DNA of 64,000 nt from Enchytraeus crypticus (taxonomy: Eukaryota; Annelida; Clitellata; Enchytraeida; Enchytraeidae): the NCBI GenBank assembly GCA_905160935.1, contig CAJHZI010000184.1, forward strand, positions 1,677,501 to 1,741,500, written 5' to 3'. The position numbers and the translations under genes are program-made. The notes beneath the pieces were generated by a model, which saw only the letters and a list, made by a program, of their open reading frames with translations, did no database searches and had not been told where the DNA came from. Of this stretch, positions 36,830-46,744 are shown in pieces; the stretch's first letter is position 1, and every line of letters begins with the position of its first letter.

Positions 36830-37118
36830 AAGCCAGCACAGTCTTTCGATCAACCCGATCAAGGTTCCAAATTGATCGATTTATTAATTGATTGAATCTG
36901 GTTGAGCTTTCTAGTTTGTTACCTGTAATATCAGTATACCATGTGAGATATAGTTGCACAATAGTCACAGTGTTTTAACGATTAATATTTTGGCTAAATT
37001 GATGTATATCATTAAATATTAAATCAGAAAGATATGCAGGTATTTATACGAGAAAATAAAATAAGCTTATCATTGAGGGGTAAACAGAAAATGCAAGCGA
37101 ATTGAATCACAGCAAAAT

Positions 37119-37145
37119 ATGTATGTATATATTTCTAAACGTGCG

Positions 37146-37196
<51 letters not shown>

Positions 37197-37241
37197 GTGT
37201 ATGTGCATATATATATGTGTGTGCATATTTCTAAACGTGCG

Positions 37242-37286
<45 letters not shown>

Positions 37287-37300
37287 GTGTATGTATATAT
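37119..37300. repeat. 98-bp tandem duplication of a (TA)n unit
   Basis: CATATTTCTAAACGTGCGAT and TCTATATA occur at about 37,128 and 37,226, each followed by (TA)n and ACGTGTATGT. The unit seems to have been copied once. Confidence 0.85.
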
Positions 37301-37434
37301 ATATACATGTATATGCACATACGTATAACGTATATAAACAAATATATATATATTTTATATATACATGTATATATATTGTATATATATTTATACATGCATC
37401 TATATACAGTAATAAAGAGTGGGTACAGATAAAC

Positions 37435-37680
37435 AGTTGAAAAATGCTATACAAAATAGGAAGAAGAATTGTATATGAAACATTCTAAGGGTAGATAGTT
37501 CATTAAAGGAGGTCACAGAGTGTAGAATGGAAGGAAGGAGAAGCAGAGGAAGACCGAGATTAGGAATGTTAGATTATTTATCGATTCACTGGTATGTGGA
37601 CATGAAGAAAAAAATGGAAGAGAGAGTGCAGTGGAGGCGTTAAAAACCATGGATCTGCCAGTAGGGTCAGTATAATGCAA
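37435..37680 (+). mobile_element. RTE-like LINE 3' fragment
   Basis: Matches NRKKS..GHILRG, VIEGRMEGRR, RGRPRLGMLDYL and the MKKKMEERVQWRR tail, followed by CATGGATCTGCCAGTAGGG. It lies directly after a (TA)n/ACATGTA tract. The (AG)n end is missing. Confidence 0.85.
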
Positions 37681-37854
37681 ATGTATATACCATTATTCTG
37701 CTTTTATTCTACATGTATTATTCTACTCTATTAGCCTATTGTTCTCAAATAACTTTTAAATGAATCCATATGTGATGACAGTTTGATGCAGGATAGCCCT
37801 GCTGTCAACTTTTTGAAGAAGACCAACGTTAAACTTTCATTATTTTTAGTACTA

Positions 37855-38706
37855 CACTGTGTTTTTTATAACTGATACCCCAAATTATTTTTACAATAAA
37901 GTCGTATGGAGTTAATCGATGTTCTCGAAATGTACAGCACTTGACCAGCAACCAATTCTACCAAATATGGACAAACTTCGTTTGAATATTTTTAGTAACA
38001 TGAATGTTATAATTTTGCGAATAGGAGTGGGGTCAGATAAGAAATTCCCAATACAGGATTACAGGCATGTAACATGCAGAGTAAAATTATCTCTATAAAA
38101 ATAATAGCTAACACGTAACAAAAAATGTTTGCTTTGTTTGTTTTGAAGAGTAATCATTTCTTTTCAAAATTATGTAAAATACGTGCTGATATCTTCTTAA
38201 TTGCCAAAGTTATTGAACTTTTAATGCATGCATTAGGTCATTAGGCTTGCGTGTGCTAGGCGAGAGCGCAGCTACTGCAGCCGCTTCCTCTTACGCCACT
38301 GTTAAAATTCGTTAATTCTCTTCATGCAATGCATGCATTAAAAGTTCAATAACTATGTCAATTAAGAATGTATGAGCACGTATTTTACGTCCTTTTGAAA
38401 AGAAATGATTGCTCTTCAAAATAGCATTACCATAAATTTTGTGTTACGTGTTAGCTATTATTTTAAAGGTATAATTTTACGCTTCATGTAACACACCCGT
38501 AATCCTGTATTGGAAATTGCTTATTTGACCCCACTCCTTTTCGCAAAACTATAACTTTCACGTTATCAAAGATATTCACACGGTATTTATCCATGCTGAG
38601 TAGAATTGGCTGCTGGTCAAGTACAGTAAATTTTGAGAACATCGGTTAACTCTTTACGATTTTATTGTAAAAATAATATGGGGTATCAGTTATAAAAAAC
38701 ACAGTG
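37855..38706. mobile_element. 852-bp foldback MITE, TA-flanked (Tc1/mariner-like ends)
   Basis: Arms 37,855-38,235 and about 38,327-38,706 are imperfect reverse complements over roughly 380 bases. The ends are TA-CACTGTGTTTTTTATAAC and its inverse, GTTATAAAAAACACAGTG-TA. The inner arm ends share AATGCATGCATTA. The loop of about 90 bases has a GC-richer core with CGCAGCTACTGCAGCCGC. It encodes nothing. TA flanks fit a Tc1/mariner-type target site. Confidence 0.88.
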
Positions 38707-38709
38707 TAG

Positions 38710-40380
38710 TTGTACTATTTTCGATATTTTATTTCAATTTTTATATCGTTATTGTTCTTACTCCATTACAAAAGTAAATATAGTCTCATGCAATAGACTA
38801 GTGTTTCTAAGTTTGTTTCTCAACCAGTTTTGCTTAACTTTTAAAAGTGATGCGGTCTCAACAGGCACATGGCAGAATTAATAGTATATCAAAACTCGGA
38901 AATCAATGAAAAAACTTTATTATATATCCAGATATGATGAATACTATCCTGTTATTTAACTCGCATACACTTAGTTCTAATAGTCCTGGATATGCCAATT
39001 TGAAAGTGTCTCCAATGGCATGACCAACAAACATATTCAGACTAATACTTATATTTCTTTTTTCAAAGAAAAATCAACAAGCTGATTAAATTTGCACGTT
39101 ATACCGTTAGCTATAATACTATACGCAGATATTTTTCTAGCAACATGTGATTTAAGAAGTAGTTTATCATGTATTCCATATCGAGTCCTTCAAATTCTCA
39201 GGACAACAGATGTAACTCGCCTTAATTTAATGTTCAGAGGCTCGTGCAGAAGAATTAAGCCTCCATAGCGTAAGCGAGATAATATAATAAAAGAAATAAA
39301 GTCTCGCAATGTGTAATTATACCGAATATTTTGCAACATTTATTTCGGTAGTAGATGTACCAACTAGGTTCAAATCTGTAACTATGACATTTCATACATG
39401 ATACAATAAATAGTGCTAATTATTGTATTCTGCGGATATGGAAAGATGATGGATTATGTAGTACATTAGGTAATGATCAACACCGGAGTAAATGTGTGAA
39501 AATTGCAAGAAAGTACAAGGACAAAGATTTACTTTATCTTTATGGAAATCATTTTAAATTTTAGAGTTGTCTAAAGATGAAGCGATGAAGAAGGATCAGC
39601 CATATCTACTGTTGGACTGAACTTATATACAGTGTCATACATTACGTTAATTAGTTAATATGTTGACGTTCCTTCGCTTCGTCTGAATATTTTATAAGAC
39701 CTGGATGACAACGACATTAATACTGTAATCCCAACCTCATCCTGTGATTAGACAGACCAATCCGCCCATATTTAGTTACATCATAATTAATTACTCATTC
39801 CTTCAGTAAATCAATATATTCATGGCTCAGGAAGCATTTTAGTTTTGGACTGCATCTTTGATTTGCTATCTGTTATTTCTGCTGGTTTCGCAATTTGTTG
39901 GCTTTCTTAGAGCATACTAGACACCTTAGGAGCTTAATTGACAGGTATTTGGCCATCTGAATACATTTAAAGTTCAAACTATTACCTAACCAATGAATGG
40001 ATGTAAGTGCTTCGTGTCAATATACTATCTCCCTCTTAAACGAGAAAGCGTTCGTAATAATCGATCTTTGAAATATATTAAATATTAATTTATATTTTTA
40101 CGTACATTTTTTACTTTCTTGGACGAATTGAGGCATCTAACCTTAACGGCTACTTAATTGTGCATCACCAGTAGCGTGCATTAGCTCCTAACTTTTAGTA
40201 TAAATTTCTTAACGTTCGTTAAAAATATTTCAGTACAGTGTTCGGGTCGCTTGTATTTTTTCTAGCGCAGTTTTTAACTTCAACTTTTAAGCTAATCCTA
40301 ACTTTTTAGCTAACCCTATTTATCTTATTAACTTTTTTGCTATCAGCTAATCCTTTTTTAACGTTTAGCCAATAGCTAAC
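38710..40380. other. No recognisable gene
   Basis: AT-rich. From about 40,250 the words CTAACTTTTTAGCTAACC and similar give a loose repeat leading into the telomere-like run. Confidence 0.45.
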
Positions 40381-40384
40381 CAAA

Positions 40385-40417
40385 ACCCTAAACCTAAACC
40401 TAGCCCTAAACCTAAAA
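40385..40417. repeat. Degenerate telomere-like repeat
   Basis: CCCTAAACCTAAACCTAGCC, then CTAAACCTAAA. The animal telomere unit on this strand is CCCTAA, so this is close but not exact. It sits next to a tRNA-like SINE head. Confidence 0.45.
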
Positions 40418-40424
40418 CGTGACA

Positions 40425-40490
40425 CGAGCGACAACCGAACCTAGGACGTCAGGATCTAACCTTTACACCATAGCCACTGGACTACGAAAG
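40425..40490 (-). mobile_element. tRNA-like SINE head
   Basis: Minus strand: CTTTCGTAGTCCAGTGGCTA, TGGTGTAAAGG, GATCCTGACGTCC and a B-box-like TAGGTTCGG. This is the layout of a tRNA-derived SINE head. A, B and C families do not match. Too diverged to be a working tRNA. Confidence 0.45.
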
Positions 40491-40616
40491 CTTTTGATAT
40501 ACTGATGTTTAATTGGACGATTTAATAGATAATGCATGAAATCTTGTCTATACATGTAAATGAATTATGTTCTAGCCAATTAGAACTCTCTAAATTTACT
40601 TCTGTGGGATAAAAGA

Positions 40617-40720
40617 AATACACTCGGCTGAGCCATTGGAGAAAATAGACGCATCATTAACGGTATTCGTCGTAAGGGGTAACTAAGCATAACTTGAATA
40701 AAGTCAGGTAAAACCATTGC
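40617..40720 (+). mobile_element. Possible SINE C remnant
   Basis: Only TTAACGGTATTCGTCGTAAG, GGGTAACTAAGC and AACTTGAATAAAG recall the head of the 44.5-kb copy. Confidence 0.3.
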
Positions 40721-40799
40721 TATTTATTGCAAGCTAATTGCTAAATTATGAGGTTTATATAACATATTCTTTGTCAAAAGAGAAATTTATTTTCTCAAT

Positions 40800-41190
40800 C
40801 TGTCTGAAACGAGACGGTAAGAAGGAAGAAGGTTCGATAAGTAGAAATTCTCGAAATGTGGCTATGGGTAAGAGTTGGACTGACTAGCGAAGAAGAGCTT
40901 AATAGAGTTGCTACAGGCAAGCAATGAGTAAACTTCATAACGAACAGTTTGATATGTTCTGTGAGAAGATAATTTACTAAAAGATATAAGATATAAGAGT
41001 TAAACCTACAGCTAATCTAGAGAAATATATGAGAAGAGAGATACTTAGAATTCTAGATTACTACATTGCGTATTCATATGTGAATATGAATTAAAAAGCA
41101 GATGATGTACATTTACATGTGCATGTAAAATCTTGGAAGAACAATGTGCATGTTCCTGTCAGTAGACTGTGCAATGAGAGAGATAATGAA
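40800..41190 (+). mobile_element. RTE-like LINE remnant, heavily decayed
   Basis: Patches align with the family: AAGGAAGAAG..AAATGTGG, GAGTTGGACTGAC, GAGAGAG, CATATGTGAATATGAA and CCTGTCAGTAGACTGTGCA before GAGAGAG. It is the oldest copy that I can still recognise. Confidence 0.5.
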
Positions 41191-41469
41191 AAGATGATTT
41201 TTGTTATAGTTTCTTTGCTGCACTTTTGTCTGTGAGTATGATATGTGGGCTACAAGCCATTATACTACATATGAAGATCTTTTATTCGTCAATTAGACAA
41301 TTAAGAAATATAAAAAGTGTCTTACAACTACCTAAACAGTGCAGATTACAAAACACAAGTGCGATAACTTAACTATCTTACACAATAGCGCTTCTGCAAA
41401 AATTGTTATAGGCATTTTGTTGGAACATATAAAATGTATCAACTTTATAGGCTAATATCTCTTTTACTG

Positions 41470-42217
41470 TGTGCCTAAAGGTAGGTTCATGATATATGTC
41501 TTTATCCATTACATATTTCTATCCTCTACCTTTCTCTACTTTCAACATACGAATGGGCTATCAAACCATTCAGCATCCCAAGTCTCGGTCTACCTCTTAC
41601 CTCCCTTCTATTCTTCCTTTATTGCCTCTTGAAAGTTATCTATGAGCATAGTACTGATGAAACCATCCCTATCTGAACATGATCCATCCCGTGCATATTT
41701 CACTATATCATGATATTTATCAATTGCCTATTTGCAGCAACTATAGTTCAGAATTTTTCTTTGGTAATTTTATCAGTCAAGTTGATCTTCTTCATTCTTC
41801 TCCATTGCTACATTTCGAATGCTTCCAGTTTCCTAAAAGCCTCTTTTCTTAACGTCCATGCTTCGCAGCCGTACAGGATCGTGATTCACAATAAAGTTTT
41901 TACAATCTTTAACTTTATACATTTCTTCAAACTCTTAGTAATTATTTCCTCTAACTGAAACCTTCTTTTATCTCCGCATTTCTATACTTTATTTCTGTTT
42001 CACAATTAACATCTCCAATCTTCTGATATCTTATATTCTAAATATATTACGCTATTTACCTGTTCTAGCTTCGTATCGTCTATTTTTGTACTGACTTTTT
42101 CTCCTTTTCCAGACACCTTCAGCAATTTCGTCTTTCCTACATTAATTAGTCTTCCATACTTAAATTCTGCAATAGTCAGACCATCCGCAACATTCTGTAA
42201 ACACACTTCTCTACTAT

Positions 42218-42220
<3 letters not shown>
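41470..42220 (-). mobile_element. Older RTE-like LINE, 3' part, split by a younger insertion
   Basis: The minus strand reads SREVCLQNVADGLTIAEFKYGRLINVGKTKLLKVSG, then DDTKLEQVNSVIYLEYKISEDWRC, followed by a decayed tail matching the GRPRLGML region and the 3' end near 41,470. Its 5' continuation lies beyond the younger fragment, at 42,392-42,510. The KTKLLKVSG wording differs from KTKVMRVS in the young copies, so this is another subfamily. Confidence 0.85.
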
Positions 42221-42253
<33 letters not shown>

Positions 42254-42391
42254 GTGCACTGCCTACTGGCAGGTCCGTGGTAAATAACGCCTCCACTCTT
42301 CTCTGTCTTCCGCCTTCCTCTTCATTTCCACATATGAGTAGGTCTTTAAATCATCTAGCATACCTAATTTCGGCCTGCCTCTGCCTCTCTC
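42221..42391 (-). mobile_element. Young RTE-like LINE 3' end inserted in the older LINE
   Basis: About 170 bases, minus strand: RGRGRPKLGMLDDLKTYSYVEMKRKAEDREEWRRY-type tail, CTGCCAGTAGGCAG, TGCACT, then a long (AG)n run (seen as (CT)n at 42,221-42,250). It sits inside the RT of the older copy, just after QCLIA of the FADDQ motif region. It is close in sequence to the 61-kb copy. Confidence 0.88.
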
Positions 42392-42510
42392 TAGCAATCA
42401 AGCATTGATAATCTGGAATATTTAAAGAAAATAGATAACCACCAATTTTTATACCATCTTCAATATTTTCCATTGCTTCCATCGTCAATGCCTCGGCCTA
42501 AATGTTAAAT
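42392..42510 (-). mobile_element. Older RTE-like LINE, 5' continuation
   Basis: The minus strand reads FNI*AEALTMEAMENIEDGIKIGGYLF and then IPDYQCLIA. This matches FNIYAEAMMEETMEDLEEGIKVGG...FADDQ of the intact relatives and is continuous with 42,220 once the insertion is removed. Confidence 0.8.
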
Positions 42511-43261
42511 TAAGTAGCAACATGCCTTAATTCCCATTCTAACTATCAAGTAAAATATTTGAAGACATAGAATGCGATGTGGAAATTGTCATATATATTC
42601 AATGCAAATAAATCTACTAAAACGAAATAAGAGTTATATCACTTCGCTCACATAATTCTAACATCATTTACTGGTTGCCTGTGATGAATTGACTTCGTGA
42701 TAAAACTAACTTCTATGTGCTGGAGCAACGGGTGTGAAAACCAGAAGGACTGTTTGACCTCAGACGTCCTGATTAGAACTCTCTTTGATGCTTTATAGCT
42801 GTCTAGACCCTGGTAACTAAAAATATAAATGATTGATCTGTAGTGACTACGTACTATACATTTTGGTAGCTTATCATTCAGATCAAATTCACATTTTTTA
42901 ATGTTTTAATTTCATTTATTAAGAACTAAAATAAATATTGAAATATCTACTGTAATACCCATAGATGCAATTAATAGCTTGAAATCAAATGCTACTTCAG
43001 AAACATTTTAGAAGTTTCCAATTGGTTTTAAGACATTTTGTAACATTCATTAGCTACTGCTTCATTTCTGCAGAAATTCTCTCTTTCTCTCTCTCTCTCT
43101 CTAATGCTTTAATGTTCTGTCAAAATGAAGGTTCAATGTACATATTATTATTTACAGTCTCCTATCTTCCATCAACTAGCGATTTAAGCTCCACACAAAA
43201 TAATAAATCTTATCAATAGCTCATGTAATCTTAAGCTTCGGAATAATGGCATGTGCAGTGG

Positions 43262-43345
43262 TTTTCCGTTAACTGTTTCAGTTCCTGCTTGGTCGCCTCT
43301 TATGAAAAATTCAAATTACAGTTGATCTATTCTTCAGTGGTATCG
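43262..43345 (-). mobile_element. SINE C head fragment, decayed
   Basis: Minus strand: ACTGAAGAATAGATCAACTG, then CATAAGAGGCGACCAAGCAG and a GAACTG patch. Short and diverged. Confidence 0.45.
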
Positions 43346-43684
43346 ACGCAAACAAACACCAGTATGATACAAGTATTATCCACAGTCCGATCAAAGATGA
43401 TCGGCAAGCTTGCACTATCTTTTACTTAGATCTGCAGATAGATAACAAGTATTAGTTGATAGAAGATACTGACTATTATTCATTTTGCCATTTTGTTGAT
43501 GTCTATCATTTATTAATTTTCTAATAAGTCTGTTTAATTGAGTAAACAGGATTGCTTGGGTATACAGGATTATTTTCTCAGGGAATGACGCCCCTGCCCA
43601 GTAAATGCTAGTCGAAGATGAGGAAGGTATAGGGGCCCACCTCGAAATAGGCAAAATTCCAAAGAATAATGGTATATCAAAAGA

Positions 43685-43815
43685 AATGCTATAGATGATC
43701 TAAAGACCCACCAGTATGTGGACATGAAGAGGAAAACTGAAGACAGAGATGAGTGGAGGCGTTATATACCATGGACCTGCCAGTAGGAAGTGCACTAAGA
43801 GAGAGTTAGAGAGAT
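43685..43815 (+). mobile_element. RTE-like LINE tail
   Basis: Reads DDLKTHQYVDMKRKTEDRDEWRRYIPWTCQ-stop, then CTGCCAGTAGGAAG, TGCACT and AAGAGAGAGTTAGAGAG. A SINE A copy with an extended palindrome begins 13 bases downstream. Confidence 0.88.
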
Positions 43816-43828
43816 CATTGAACCTTAA

Positions 43829-44005
43829 ATTGATCCGCGGTCGAATATCTTACCGTCATCGCCACTGGCTGAAGCCAGTGGCGATGTCGGTAATATATTC
43901 GACCGCGGATCAATAGGTGCGGGTTCAAATCCTGGGCTCGCCCGTCACTGACATCGCTTTCGAGTGAGGAAACTGACGTTAACCTTAACTTAATCAGCTT
44001 AAAGT
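43829..44005 (+). mobile_element. SINE A copy with an extended inverted head
   Basis: From 43,873: AGCCAGTGGCGATGTCGGTA, GACCGCGGATCAA, GGGTTCAAATCC, GCTCGCCCGTCACTGACATC and GAGTGAGGAAACTGACGTTA. Bases 43,830-43,870 are the reverse complement of the first 41 bases of the SINE, forming a near-perfect hairpin. Confidence 0.88.
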
Positions 44006-44519
44006 TTAATCTTCTAATATCAGTTAGTCAACCACTTAGTAAATGCATGAGATTGACCAATCGGTTATCTATCGATAAAGTAATATTTAATAAACGAGAT
44101 TTAATCAGAGCTTAATAACTCTATAAAATGTGCATAATTTCTTATTCATAATTCGTATATATTCGCCTTACATTAATAATTCATTAGGCTAATGTAACAG
44201 TGGTTGTGTCTGTTCCTGGCCTACCAAAAGCCAATATTCTACTTCATAATTATAAATTAAAATATAATGTGTGAGAGTTCCAATCTGTAAAACTAAGTGC
44301 TGCTAAGTGTAGAGTGCTGGTTAATTTGTCTTAAACTATTTTTCTCTTGATATTTTATTGTATTTTTGCTGCTGCACTTTTTTGTGTATGTGTGATGTGA
44401 TCTACATGTACGTGTAGTATGGCTGAATTAAAAGCAAAGTTAAACTCTCGCAGTTCGTAAGGCACTTGAATATTTTTTCTAAATATTTATATTAAGTACT
44501 AGTTGAGACACTGAATTAT

Positions 44520-44768
44520 AGACAAACCGTTAACTGCACTTGTCGTAAGGGGAGCCTAAGCGAGAACTTAAGAAGTTAACGGTAAACCATATCAGAGACC
44601 ATGTTTTCCCAATTGATAAACAACATAAGGTAAGGATAAGGCATAGCAAACGTGAAGGATTGAACGTAATGCTCTGCGGCGTTCTTTAGAAATGTATACA
44701 TGTACATGTGTGGTGCATGAACGCAAACTCTGAGCATGAATATGTGCCTTGAACCTCCCACCTGACAT
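44520..44768 (+). mobile_element. SINE C copy
   Basis: CCGTTAACTGCACTTGTCGT, AAGGGGAGCCTAAGC, GAAGGATTGAACGTAATGC, and an end at GTGCCTTGAACCTCCCACCT. The terminal hairpin is damaged and TGCACT is missing. Confidence 0.72.
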
Positions 44769-44789
44769 AACATTAACGAGAATCATTAT

Positions 44790-46430
44790 ACTGCATTGAT
44801 TACAATAAATTCCTAAAATTATCGTTTCCTGTCGGCATTGACTTAATGAATTTTCTCATGAAACTCTGTTTTCCCCGTTGACAATATTGAGTACACTATT
44901 TAATTAGAATTGTAATGCCATAATATAATACTGAATAGTATGATAGACACAGAAAATGATGACATTTTATATACTTAGGTTTACTTGGTCATTCTTGTAA
45001 GTCGTGATAGACCACATACTCCAAGAAAGCCTATAACGATTTAATGTAAGACAGTATCAAAGTATAATATTCTCCATTTTTATTTATTCTTTATCTCTCT
45101 TTACAATCTCTCTTGAGTTTGATGATTTACAAATCACAACCCATTTTAAATTTCCTGAACGAGTTTCGAAATTTGAAAAATAACTTACTCCTTTGTCAGC
45201 TGCCTATAATGCAGTATTCACTAACCTAAATTTCATAGAGTTTAATTTATTTACAGAAAATTGTTTGCTAAAATGACAGAAATATTTGGTCCTAAGAGTA
45301 CAGGCTACACTGTATGCAAATTTGAAAGTAAAATTTCTACGTTTTACTATAAGCCTATACTATTGTAAAATTTCAGCTTTTTTCGATTTCAATGAGATTT
45401 GTAATATAACTAATTATTTTATATCAAGCAATTTTTCAGTTGTTAGATTTTATGTGAGCGAAAACCCTTACCTAAAATTACTGAAATTCTTGTTTAAAAA
45501 TATTTACAAATACAAATTTATAGTTTCATTTATCATACGATATAATGTGTACAAACTGTAAAAGCTAAATTTTATTGATAACTTTTATTCTAATATCTAA
45601 ATACGTAATTTTTAACCCTTGATTTTAAATCTAAATTATAAATCGATATAAAACAGTTCAAGCAAGACACAAGCAAGACAATTAACGACGGGGAGCCTTA
45701 TTACAATAATAAATATATAATAAATAACTAGTTTATTAAATGATAAATATTAAGAAGCTAAAACTTCCGCAATCCTGCGCAATATATTGCTTTAAATCAC
45801 ATCGATTTAAATAAAAGGAATTTGAGCGATTCTAAATACGCAAATGAGTATAAACTTGCTGACAACTTCAGCTAAGTAAGCCAACTGAACGAGCCGTACC
45901 CAATGTGTCGTTAAAGGGAATGTAGGAGTACCTTCGTACTATGGTAGCAAAATTACAATTAACTCAAAGATCTACTAGCTGAAATTGTTTAGAAAATTTT
46001 ACTTAAATCTAATCGGAGTTTTTAATTTTTGCTTGAATAAAAGTTTTAATGGAAGTTTTGTCTCGGCTTCCCATATGTTTATTTTCTGACTCGTTTGCTT
46101 AAACAACATTTTGCTTACTTCTCATTGCAATTAGAGCAGCTGAAAAGTTATGTATTTCTTTACTTTTTGATATATTTTTGTTTTATATTTAACCAATAAA
46201 ATATGTGAATATCCATCAATGCTTCAATTAAATTTTAAAAAGTATATTTATTTTAAATTTCACCAACCTAATGGCAATCATAATTATAAACAGAAATAGA
46301 AAATAATTAATCAAAACATGATATAAACACATATATGATATAAATACATGATATAAACTAGTGACAGAAATGTCAACTATACTCAGTAATATTTAATATT
46401 TATTAAAGTAATTTTTACTTTACATTTTTT
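44790..46430. other. No recognisable gene
   Basis: AT-rich. A 91-codon plus-strand frame at 45,286-45,561 is Phe/Tyr/Lys-rich and looks like chance. Confidence 0.45.
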
Positions 46431-46438
46431 TAATAAAC

Positions 46439-46585
46439 GATATCGACACTGGCTGGAGTCAGTGTCGATGACAGTAAGATATTCGACAGTGGATAAGTAT
46501 GTGCGGGGTTCAAGTACTGGACTTGCTCGTCACTGACATCGTTTTCGAGTGATGAAACTGACGTTAACATTAGCTTTTTTATAAA
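46439..46585 (+). mobile_element. SINE A copy
   Basis: Begins with the palindrome ATCGACACTG...CAGTGTCGAT, then GTAAGATATTCGACAG, GGGTTCAAGTACTGG (B-box-like), CTCGTCACTGACATCG, GAGTGATGAAACTGACGTTA and a T-rich end. More diverged than the 43.8-kb copy. Confidence 0.83.
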
Positions 46586-46677
46586 CGCAAACTTTGCTGC
46601 TATAATATACACTGTACCTGTAGGCAGTAAGCAGGCAGGCAGGCATAATAATTGGCGGTATATATAATATACATGAT

Positions 46678-46742
46678 ACTCGTAATTATTTATTATATAT
46701 ATATATATATATATATTATATATTATATATATATATATTATA
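46678..46742. repeat. (TA)n tract
   Basis: TA runs with TTATATATTA interruptions. Confidence 0.9.
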
Positions 46743-46744
46743 CT

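Noticed and set aside
37070..37454. Frames rich in Ile-Tyr (YIYIYI)
   Set aside because: Translations of (TA)n tracts. The same holds for frames near 48.8-49.7 and 53.6 kb.
43880..43950. Possible tRNA gene with A- and B-box words
   Set aside because: The same sequence recurs as SINE A in five places and cannot fold as a proper cloverleaf with a paired acceptor stem.
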